From Martinezella lusitana (lineage in GTDB: Bacteria > Pseudomonadota > Alphaproteobacteria > Rhizobiales > Rhizobiaceae), in the NCBI RefSeq assembly GCF_014207095.1, contig NZ_JACHBG010000027.1, forward strand, positions 1 to 64,000: DNA of 64,000 nucleotides, read 5' to 3'. The position numbers and the translations under genes are program-made. Each line of letters begins with the position of its first letter. Position 1 is the first letter of the stretch. This document shows positions 9,742 through 17,162 of the stretch, in pieces. The notes under the pieces are model-generated. The model worked only from the letters and a program-made list of their open reading frames with translations. It ran no database searches and had not been told where the DNA came from.

Positions 9742-10692
9742 ATGGAACGCAAGAAGAATAAACTTATACTTGCAGCTCTTGCTGCAGCTTCCTTCGCCTT
9801 CAGCCTTTCCTCGCCGATGACTTGCCAAGCAGCAACTGGCGATGCCGTTCGCCCTGTTTTCAATCTGCTTGCAAATCCGTTTGTCGGCACGGCCATCGAC
9901 ATCCTTGCGCCATCGATCGGAAGCGTTGCCAAGACAATCGGGAGCGTTGACCTCGCCTCATTGGCCCCAAACCTGGCAGTTGAGCCTGCCGGCCTTGCAC
10001 GCAGTGATGTAGCCAAGTTCCAGCCGGTACGGCCTACGCCGCCAACCAATGCCCCGATGGGCGATTCGGTGTTCGGAACGGTCGCAATCCCCTTCAAACA
10101 TCTTGCCGCGCTCGACAAATTGGCAGGCCCGCTCGCCGAAATCCGCTCAGGCAAATCGCTCGATTGCGGAGCAAAGGGCTGTGATGCCGCCGAAAGCGCC
10201 GTCGCAGCTGCCGAAAAGAAGGTGGCCGGCGCCTCGATCCGCGACAAGATCAACACGATCAACTACACCGTCAACCACGCCATCCGCTACGCCACCGACA
10301 TGGAAACCTATCATGAGACGGATCATTGGGCGAAGCCGAGCGAAGCTCTGTCACGCCAGCAAGGTGATTGCGAGGATTATGCGATCTTGAAGATGGCAGC
10401 CCTCTACAATGCAGGCGTCGACCTTGACCAAATGGCTCTCGTTGTTCTCTTCGACCAGAAGCGGCATTTCTACCATGCCGTCCTGTCGGTCTCCGTCAAC
10501 GGCAACAATCTGATCCTCGACAACATGCGAGACGAGGTTCTGTCCGACAAGCGCATCGCAGAATATCTGCCGCTCTATTCAATTGTTGCCGGCCGTGGAT
10601 ATCTGCATGGCTCTCGCGATCCTCATGCACAAGCACTGGCCGCCGCAATGCCGCTGACAAAAGTGGCTCCGGGCGAAGGCGAGCTCCACTAA
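9742..10692 (+). CDS. lapG: LapG-like periplasmic transglutaminase-like cysteine protease (BTLCP)
   Basis: 316 residues. A signal peptide (KKNK, then a hydrophobic stretch, to about residue 30) sends it to the periplasm. The C-terminal half carries the BTLCP catalytic triad: Cys210 in QQGDCEDYAIL, His245 in RHFYHAVLSV and Asp260 in LILDNMRDE. The segment DMETYHETDHW (186-196) matches the region where LapG proteins bind calcium. In the family, LapG releases LapA-type adhesins from the outer membrane by cutting their N-terminal module. A giant adhesin with a di-alanine site lies 1.7 kb away and its exporter lies next door, so the pairing is well supported. About 75 residues between the signal and the catalytic domain are less typical. 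No LapD-type sequestering receptor is in the window. Confidence 0.85.
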   Translation: MERKKNKLILAALAAASFAFSLSSPMTCQAATGDAVRPVFNLLANPFVGTAIDILAPSIGSVAKTIGSVDLASLAPNLAVEPAGLARSDVAKFQPVRPTPPTNAPMGDSVFGTVAIPFKHLAALDKLAGPLAEIRSGKSLDCGAKGCDAAESAVAAAEKKVAGASIRDKINTINYTVNHAIRYATDMETYHETDHWAKPSEALSRQQGDCEDYAILKMAALYNAGVDLDQMALVVLFDQKRHFYHAVLSVSVNGNNLILDNMRDEVLSDKRIAEYLPLYSIVAGRGYLHGSRDPHAQALAAAMPLTKVAPGEGELH

Positions 10693-10703
10693 CGGAGCTC
10701 GCC
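10678..10703 (+). terminator. Intrinsic terminator overlapping the LapG-like stop codon
   Basis: A perfect 10-bp stem, GGCGAGCTCC (10678-10687) with GGAGCTCGCC (10694-10703), encloses the six-base loop ACTAAC and is followed by CCTTTG. The loop contains the TAA stop (10690-10692), so the left arm is coding sequence. The U-tract is short. Confidence 0.6.
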
Positions 10704-10754
10704 CCTTTGAATCTCGGGCAAGCTCCCGTCACCACGACGGCGACAACATTCACA

Positions 10755-11417
10755 TTAGACGGAAATGTAACCGATCAACATCGGCGCCTCGTGCGTCGGC
10801 GCAAGGGCCAGATTGATGTGGCCCGTCAGCGATTGTGAGCCGAGACCGATCTTGAAGCCGGTGTTTAGCGTCTTGCCGCGATTGGCTAAAAGGACAGACA
10901 GCACTTCCTCGATCTGTGTGTCGATCGACAGGCGCAGCGTGCGCGCCGTCTGCTGAACATCGTCAATCATCGGCAAGCGATGGCGCAGCATCTTCAGAAA
11001 GGCATCGTTAAAGAGCTTGATGCCACGTTCCTGGGTCAGCACCACCGCCGGCGTCGGCGAGGCCTGAAGCACCGCGTTGAGATTGGTCAGCGACGCGACA
11101 TCCTCCACGGCATCGAGACGGCTGAGAACCCATTTGAAGCTCAGTACGCGCAGCAATGAGGCGAGGTTGCCCGTCTCCGGCATTTCCGCAGCCGTGTGAT
11201 ACACCAAGTCACCGATACTGATGCCGCCGGCCTCAGACATGCGTCCCAGACCATCCCAGTAGATCCGCTCCAGGCGAATTCCGCGACGCTCGCCGCCGCC
11301 CGTCACCGCGCGGAAGCGCGGCTCCAGCTCATCACCGTCGACCGACGGCAGGACGTCTTCGCGGGCGATCATCGCGGCTTCGTCTTTTCCGGCTCCCTTG
11401 CGCATGACCATCCTCAC
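10755..11417 (-). CDS. Ribbon-helix-helix (RHH_4-like) protein with C-terminal PAS-like domain
   Basis: 220 residues. Residues about 40-95 (GERRGIRLERIYWDGL ... ISIGDLVYHT ... NLASLLRVL) match the RHH_4 pattern: a beta strand, two helices and the terminal NL-S-LRV signature. From about 118 on, SPTPAVVLTQERGIKLFNDAFLKML is PAS-like in character. It is the last gene of the type I secretion operon; its start overlaps the HlyD stop by four bases, so translation is probably coupled. RHH_4 proteins usually bind DNA. A DNA-binding module joined to a sensor in an adhesin-export operon suggests autoregulation or a substitute for the LapD control layer. Both roles are inference, and the PAS assignment is weaker than the RHH one. 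Confidence 0.65.
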   Translation of the reverse strand: MRMVMRKGAGKDEAAMIAREDVLPSVDGDELEPRFRAVTGGGERRGIRLERIYWDGLGRMSEAGGISIGDLVYHTAAEMPETGNLASLLRVLSFKWVLSRLDAVEDVASLTNLNAVLQASPTPAVVLTQERGIKLFNDAFLKMLRHRLPMIDDVQQTARTLRLSIDTQIEEVLSVLLANRGKTLNTGFKIGLGSQSLTGHINLALAPTHEAPMLIGYISV

Positions 11418-12718
11418 CGCTCCGTCAGCGCTTCTGAGCGCGCCTTGTTAATCGGCTTCATCAGATAGGTCAAAATCGTCTTGCGGCCGGTCATGATTTC
11501 CGCCGACGCCACCATGCCCGGGATGATCGGATAGTGCTTGCCGTCGCGCTCCAGCGCTGATTTGTCGGTCTTGATGCGCACGAGATAGTAGGTCTCGTTC
11601 TTGTCCTTCTCGACAAGGCTGTCGGCAGAGACGTTTACGACCTTACCGTCCAGCGCACCGAAGATCGAGAAATCATAGGCCGAGATCTTGATCACGGCCG
11701 GTTGATCCGGGCGCACGAACGCAACGTCGCGCGGCGAGATCTTCGCCTCGATCAGCAGTGTATCGGCGGTTGGCACGACGCCGGCGATCACCTTGCCGGC
11801 GTCGACATAGGCGCCGATCGTATTGACCTCAAGCGTATTCACGATGCCGTCGACAGGGGAGCGAATGTCGGTATGCTTGACCCGATCGGAGGCGCCACGG
11901 ATCGTCTCGTCGACGACGGAGAGTTCCGACAACGCCTGCCCCTTGTCCGTCAGTGCCTGTTGGCGCAGCTGCAATCCGAGGTCGGTGACCTGCAGCGTCG
12001 CCTCCTTGACCGCGGCTTGCAGACGGTCCAGGCTTTCGACATAGACCCGAAGCTGTCCCTGCTGGTCGACCAGGTCTCGATGCACTTTCAGCACTTCCGT
12101 TTCAGCGACGAGCTTCTTGTCGCCGAGCGGCTTCAGCAAGTCGTACTGCTTCTGGACGCCGGCAATATTCTGCTTCAGGCGATCGATATTGGCGTGAGCC
12201 TCTTCAAGCTCGTTTTCGTGTTGCTTCAGGCGTTGGTCGAGAACGTCGAGCTTATTGTTGTAGGCCGCGCGATCTGCCTCGAAGAGCTTTTCCTCGTTAC
12301 CGCAAACATTCTTCGCGGCAGCCAGGATATCGGCCGGACACACAAATTGCGCGTCGTAGGCGCCTGCCTCCTCCAAGGCCAGTCGCGCGACCCTCGCACC
12401 GAGCGCACGAGCCTTTGCAACAGATTCGCCGAGCGTCGATGCAGTCGTGGTGTTGTCCAGCTGGACGAGAAGATCGCCCTTGTGAACGACCTGACCAAGA
12501 TTGACATTGATCTGCTGGACGATTCCCGGCTCGGAAGACTGCACGATCTGCGTCTTCGATACCGGGATCACCTTCCCCTCGCCGCGTGCGATCTCGTCGA
12601 TGTCGGCGAAGGCCGCCCAGGCAATAAATGCCACAATCATCAGGGCACAGAGACCAAGGATCAACCGGGCGAAAAGCGGAGGATTATCGTGGATATTGTG
12701 ACTGGAAGCGCGCATCAT
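11414..12718 (-). CDS. Type I secretion membrane fusion protein (HlyD family)
   Basis: 434 residues, the usual HlyD length. A short cytosolic tail is followed by one transmembrane helix (about 15-38, LFARLILGLCALMIVAFIAW). Then come a biotinyl-lipoyl-like half (GEGKVIPVSKTQIVQSSEPG and GDLLVQLDN), a long alpha-helical coiled coil (about 130-285) and a C-terminal barrel containing TYYLVRIKTDKSALE and IPGMVASAEIMTG. It bridges the ABC exporter in the inner membrane and TolC in the outer membrane. It overlaps the ABC gene upstream and the RHH-PAS gene downstream by four bases each, so the three proteins are probably made together. The substrate is expected to be the adhesin at 1-8054. Confidence 0.93.
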   Translation of the reverse strand: MMRASSHNIHDNPPLFARLILGLCALMIVAFIAWAAFADIDEIARGEGKVIPVSKTQIVQSSEPGIVQQINVNLGQVVHKGDLLVQLDNTTTASTLGESVAKARALGARVARLALEEAGAYDAQFVCPADILAAAKNVCGNEEKLFEADRAAYNNKLDVLDQRLKQHENELEEAHANIDRLKQNIAGVQKQYDLLKPLGDKKLVAETEVLKVHRDLVDQQGQLRVYVESLDRLQAAVKEATLQVTDLGLQLRQQALTDKGQALSELSVVDETIRGASDRVKHTDIRSPVDGIVNTLEVNTIGAYVDAGKVIAGVVPTADTLLIEAKISPRDVAFVRPDQPAVIKISAYDFSIFGALDGKVVNVSADSLVEKDKNETYYLVRIKTDKSALERDGKHYPIIPGMVASAEIMTGRKTILTYLMKPINKARSEALTER

Positions 12719-14868
12719 TGCACCGCCTTGCGCTGCATCGCCTCGATCACGGCGTTCTTCGGTCCGTCGGCGATGATGCGGCCCTTGTCGATGACGATCA
12801 GACGATCGACCAGTTCCAGCATGCTGTGGCGATGGGTGGCGACCAGCAGCGTCGTGTCCGAACCGAATGCGTTGGTCAGCCTGCTGATCAGATGGCGTTC
12901 GCTGGCCAGATCCATTGCCCCGGATGGCTCGTCGAGGAAAACGATCTTCGGCCGTGTCAGCAGGAGCCGCGCGATGGTCAGTGCCTGCTTCTGGCCGTTC
13001 GACAGGTTCGCTCCACGCTCGCCAACCGGCATATCGAAGCCGCGCGGGTGAATGGCAACGAATTCCTCAACACCGGTCATGCGCGAGACCGCCAGCAGCT
13101 CCTCGTCGGTCGCATCGGCCCGACCAAGCAGCAGATTTTCCTTGACCGTACCGGAAAACAGGTCCGACGACTGGCCCGCGACCGCCACGGCAGCACGCAC
13201 CTCTGCCATATGGTATTGGCGAATATCGACGCCGTCGATCAGGACGCGACCGCTGGATGGCTGGAAAAGCCCGTCGAGCAAACGGCCAAGCGTTGTCTTG
13301 CCAGACCCGATCCGGCCGATGATCCCGATCTTCTCGCCAGGCGCAACCGTAAAGGAGAGCTGATTGATTACGGCCTGGTCGGACCCCGGATACTGGAAAG
13401 AGACGTTCTGGAAGCTGAACCCACCGCTGCGGATCTGCCGGTTGACGAAGCCGACGGTCGACGGGCGATCATCAGGCTGCTCCATGATCTTGTCGAGGAT
13501 GCGCAGCGACATGGTGGCCTGACGAAAGCGTGCCAGTGTCATGGCGATCTGCCCGAAGGGCGCCCCGGCGCGGCCCGCCAACATGACGGTGGCAACGATC
13601 GCGCCCATGGCGATCCTTCCTTCGGAGAATTCGTAGGTGCCGGCAACGACGATAAGGACACTGACCATCTGCTGCAGGAACATTGTCAAATTGACGGCAT
13701 TCGAAGAGATATGCTTGATGTCTTCGCTGGTCCGGCTCGAATATTTCGTCAGTTCCTGCCAGCGGCGCAGCATGGTTGCCTCGGCACGCAGGCTCTTCAG
13801 CGTCTCGATGGTCGAAATGGTCTCGACAAGCAGCGACTGGCGACGCGACGCTTCGTTGGTCGCCGTTGCCATGCGCTTGCCGATCTGGGCCTGGGCCACA
13901 AGGCCGATTGTCACGGACAGGACAAAGGCAACCGACGGGATGATCACGAGCCAGCCGGCGATCAGATAGATAACGACGAGGAAGATGACGACAAAGAGGC
14001 TGTCGATCAGCACACCAATCGTGTTCGAGGTGAAGAATTCGCGGACGAACTCATATTGGGTCACACGATTGGCATATTCACCGGTCGACATCGGCCGAGA
14101 TGCCAGCGTCGAATTCAGGATCTTGTCGAAGATCACCTGCGACAGACGTAGATCGGCCTTGCGGCCCGCATAGTCAATCAGCGACGCCCGGGCAGTCTTC
14201 AGCAGAAAATCAAAGAGATAGGCGAGCGAAATGCCGGCGGTCAGCACCCAGAGCGTCGGGAATGCCTTGTTCGGCAGCACCCGATCGTAGACGTTCATGG
14301 TAAAGAGCGGCGAGGCGAGCGCAATGATGTTGATGAACAGCGCCGCAAGCATGACACGGGCATAGGTGCGCCAGTAGGGCACAAGCGCTGTTGCCAGCCA
14401 GTGACGCTTCTCGATCTCCATAGCGTGACCGACGAGCGCCTCTTCCGAGGCGTTCTGATAGAAGAGCGTGAAGGCAAAAGCGGCCTGCGGATTGAGCGCT
14501 ATCAGCTCATCCCGCGTCAGGTGGCTCGACATTCCCTGGACCGGCGCGACTTCGGTAACGTAGGAGCCGTTTTCGGTCATTTCGAGCAAGGGCAGCACGC
14601 CGCCATCGGCAAAGGTGACGATGGCGGGGCAGTCGAAATTGCCCAGCCGACAGTCTCGCTCCTTGTGCTTCAGCACCTGCAGGCCGATGCGCTCCGACAG
14701 ACGCTCGACATCGTCCTGCTCCATCGCCTCCAGGACTTCGTCCGGTACGCCAGAAAACAGCACAGTATCCGAGTTCGGGCGACCGTAGAACGCAGCGACC
14801 GATTTAAATGCCGACTTGAATGTCTGCAGCGACACGCTCGCAGACACGTCAGGTGCTACGTTCAACAT
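12715..14868 (-). CDS. Type I secretion ABC transporter/permease (HlyB/LapB-like)
   Basis: 717 residues. The first ~150 residues form an N-terminal domain like the inactive C39-type peptidase of RTX exporters, without the catalytic cysteine motif. About six transmembrane helices follow (about 165-430), then a nucleotide-binding domain with Walker A GRIGSGKTT, an unusual signature LSNGQKQ in place of LSGGQ, Walker B IVFLDEPSGAMD and the switch histidine in VATHRHS. It powers export of an unprocessed substrate across both membranes with HlyD and TolC. It is the second gene of the operon, 29 bp after the TolC stop, and overlaps the HlyD gene by four bases. Confidence 0.93.
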   Translation of the reverse strand: MLNVAPDVSASVSLQTFKSAFKSVAAFYGRPNSDTVLFSGVPDEVLEAMEQDDVERLSERIGLQVLKHKERDCRLGNFDCPAIVTFADGGVLPLLEMTENGSYVTEVAPVQGMSSHLTRDELIALNPQAAFAFTLFYQNASEEALVGHAMEIEKRHWLATALVPYWRTYARVMLAALFINIIALASPLFTMNVYDRVLPNKAFPTLWVLTAGISLAYLFDFLLKTARASLIDYAGRKADLRLSQVIFDKILNSTLASRPMSTGEYANRVTQYEFVREFFTSNTIGVLIDSLFVVIFLVVIYLIAGWLVIIPSVAFVLSVTIGLVAQAQIGKRMATATNEASRRQSLLVETISTIETLKSLRAEATMLRRWQELTKYSSRTSEDIKHISSNAVNLTMFLQQMVSVLIVVAGTYEFSEGRIAMGAIVATVMLAGRAGAPFGQIAMTLARFRQATMSLRILDKIMEQPDDRPSTVGFVNRQIRSGGFSFQNVSFQYPGSDQAVINQLSFTVAPGEKIGIIGRIGSGKTTLGRLLDGLFQPSSGRVLIDGVDIRQYHMAEVRAAVAVAGQSSDLFSGTVKENLLLGRADATDEELLAVSRMTGVEEFVAIHPRGFDMPVGERGANLSNGQKQALTIARLLLTRPKIVFLDEPSGAMDLASERHLISRLTNAFGSDTTLLVATHRHSMLELVDRLIVIDKGRIIADGPKNAVIEAMQRKAVQ

Positions 14869-14897
14869 CCAGTACTATCCAATTCGGATCGTAACGA

Positions 14898-16334
14898 TTA
14901 ACGAATCGGCTCGAGCAGATCCATCGGCACGCCGGGCTTCTGATGCGAGTCGTATTTGGTGTAACCGGGATCAGCCGTATTCGAAGACACAGCGAACTGA
15001 TCACGGGCGTAGGGTGTTGCCTGATCGACGGGCTTCAGCTTCATGGTCGACAAGAGGCTGCCGGATGCGGCAAGGATCTTGTATTCGGCAAAAAGCGACG
15101 CGACTTCCGCGGTCTTGGCCAGAACCTCAGTGTTGAAGCGCGTATTCTGAGCATCCAGGAGATCAAGCAGGGAGCGTTGACCGACCTTGAACTGCTCACG
15201 ATAAGACGTCACCAACTGACCGTTGGTCTTTTCCTGGCTGCCCAGAATGCCCGCCAGCTGAGCCTGGTTCGTACGCTCGCTCCAAGCGGAACGAACGGCT
15301 TGATCGACTTCGCGGTAGGTCTGGCTCAGCGCAAAACGTTGTTCCGCCGCGCGGCGGACGAGTTCCTGTTGGTGTGCCGTATCGATACCGCCGTGATAGA
15401 GGTTCCATTTGGCGACAACACCGACCTGAACATCGTTGGTATTGCCCTTATTGCCGTCGACATCGTCGCCGACACGGGCACTACCGACAAGGTCGAGCTT
15501 CGGCAGGAACGCAGACTTGGAACCGCGGACATCAGCGTCGGCGGCATTGACGTCAGCCTTGCCCGAGGAGATCTCCGGATTATTCTTCTGTGCGATGAAA
15601 ACTGCATCATCCAGCGTCTTCGGCAGGTAGCGCGCGACGGAGCCTGGACGACGCGCATTGCTGATCGGCTCGCCGACAACCTGTAGGAAGCGAATCTTCG
15701 TTGCATCCAGTTCCCGTTTCGCTTCCTGGAGGCGTGCATTGGCGGCCTGCAGACGCTCGCGTCCCTGCAGGCGATCGGCATCGGTGAGCGCTCCGCCCTT
15801 GATGCTGTCCTCGATATTGCCGACCATCTGCTTGTGGAAGGCGACGTTCTTTTCCGCCGCAGCGACGATTTCCGTCTGCAGCGTATATTCGAGATAGTCC
15901 TGCGTTACTTCCAGCGCCAGAGCTTCCGAGCGCTGCTGCACCCGGAAGGATGCGCTATCAACGCGGGCTGCCTGCTTGTCCTTTTGCGCCTTGCGGTCGC
16001 CGCCATCAAACAATGTCTGCGTAATCGTCAAGCTTACATCGGCCGGATTGAGGTAATCATGCGTGCGCGACAGGGCGCCGGATGACGTATCCGACAGTCT
16101 ACGGCGGCCATAGCCAGACTGTAGATCAACCGAGGGCAAGTAGAGCCCCCTTGCCTGGCGCAGCTGAAACTCGGTTGCTTCCCGGTTCTGCGCAGCCTGC
16201 ATGATCTGGGGATTGGTCTTCATTGTCTTCTCAATCGCCTGCTGCAGTGACATCGCACCGGCAGAACCAATTGACAAAGAACTCATGGCCATCGAGATTC
16301 CGACTGCCGCAATCAATCGCGTCTTAGTAGCCAA
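14898..16334 (-). CDS. Outer-membrane efflux protein of the type I secretion system (TolC/LapE-like)
   Basis: 478 residues. Translation probably starts at a TTG: residues 1-27 then make a normal signal peptide (K4, R6, hydrophobic core, SIGSAGA before MSLQQAI), and the next Met codons lie inside its hydrophobic core. Two TolC-type repeats are visible, each with an outer-membrane hairpin and long coiled-coil helices (LRQARGLYLPSVDLQSGYG and the second-half SAFLPKLDLVGSARVG). The family forms trimeric tunnels through the outer membrane and periplasm. First gene of the export operon, preceded by an AT-rich region of about 740 bp. Confidence 0.92.
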   Translation of the reverse strand: MATKTRLIAAVGISMAMSSLSIGSAGAMSLQQAIEKTMKTNPQIMQAAQNREATEFQLRQARGLYLPSVDLQSGYGRRRLSDTSSGALSRTHDYLNPADVSLTITQTLFDGGDRKAQKDKQAARVDSASFRVQQRSEALALEVTQDYLEYTLQTEIVAAAEKNVAFHKQMVGNIEDSIKGGALTDADRLQGRERLQAANARLQEAKRELDATKIRFLQVVGEPISNARRPGSVARYLPKTLDDAVFIAQKNNPEISSGKADVNAADADVRGSKSAFLPKLDLVGSARVGDDVDGNKGNTNDVQVGVVAKWNLYHGGIDTAHQQELVRRAAEQRFALSQTYREVDQAVRSAWSERTNQAQLAGILGSQEKTNGQLVTSYREQFKVGQRSLLDLLDAQNTRFNTEVLAKTAEVASLFAEYKILAASGSLLSTMKLKPVDQATPYARDQFAVSSNTADPGYTKYDSHQKPGVPMDLLEPIR

Positions 16335-17074
16335 AACTACGCCCTTTCCCCCAAGCTATACTTTGCATGAACATTTTGTAAAGCTTACTCACCTACATAC
16401 CGTAGACGAAGTGATATATTCTGCAAAATAGATTTCTATTTAATCTCCTGAAGCAGTTAATTTCCAGGGGCGCAAGCCAAGTGGCCGGCAAACCATGGAC
16501 TATTTTTGGGCTTTTCACAGCCTCAGCGGGGATGTTGCGCGGCCGCAACAAGTCTTTTGGGCCATTCGGCTGAGCATAGCCCGCTATGTTAACAAGAGAA
16601 TTTCTGCGTGAATCCGATTAAAATATTGAGAAATTTTACTAATATTAGAATGAACTCATTACTACTTCAGAACGTGTTGACGCGATTCGTTCAAAGATGC
16701 GACCTTAAGTAGACTTTTGAGATCTACATATCAGTGGCTGCGCTTTTCTTGTCCGTATATCCGACGTTGACGAGCCTGAGACCGACAATCTGCCTCTCGA
16801 TTCGCACGTTCGAGCAGGGAAGATGACGTCTTTCCAAACGGCGCCGATGTCCTTTTCGGCGTAGCCGGCAAGTTATCCGGCTCATTCCTCCCTCAGGAGC
16901 CAACGGTCTCCAGCCGCAGAAATATAAGCCAAATCCCAACTCGGACGGAAATGCCTGGCCGGCACCATTGGAAGTCACCCGGCCGGCATTCAGGGAAGCC
17001 CTCTGCGAGAGGTCAGAACCATGCCCTGAAGAACGCCAGGATAGCATCCTCGCCGGTGGTGCTGAAATCACGAA
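16335..17074. other. AT-rich upstream region of the secretion operon, no gene seen
   Basis: No frame here has a credible ribosome site and protein-like composition. The stretch next to the TolC start is AT-rich and holds TATACTT (16357-16363), an inverted repeat (16426-16441) and a 10-bp palindrome CTAATATTAG (16639-16648). It probably carries the promoter of the operon. Bases 16740-17074 look like unstructured spacer before the chemoreceptor terminator. Confidence 0.5.
16426..16441. promoter_or_regulatory. Inverted repeat upstream of the secretion operon
   Basis: AAATAGA and TCTATTT are perfect 7-bp inverted arms separated by TT, 92-107 bases before the TolC start. This fits a dimeric regulator site. 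The RHH protein encoded at the operon's end is one candidate, by position only. Confidence 0.35.
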
Positions 17075-17082
17075 GTAAAAAT

Positions 17083-17105
17083 GCCCCGGACCAGAGATCC
17101 GGGGC
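17083..17105 (-). terminator. Intrinsic terminator of the membrane chemoreceptor gene
   Basis: A perfect 8-bp GC-rich stem, GCCCCGGA with TCCGGGGC, encloses a 7-base loop. On the minus strand it is followed by ATTTTTAC, a T-run, and it lies 58 bases after the stop at 17163. Confidence 0.85.
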
Positions 17106-17162
17106 ACAGTCTTGCGGATTGAACTGCGGTTAAGCTTCAGCGATTTTGCTGCGCCTGACCGG

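Noticed and set aside
12628..14151. Long plus-strand open frame opposite the HlyD and ABC exporter genes
   Set aside because: The minus-strand genes have clear domains and coupled overlaps; the plus frame is rich in Arg, His and Asp with no recognisable fold.
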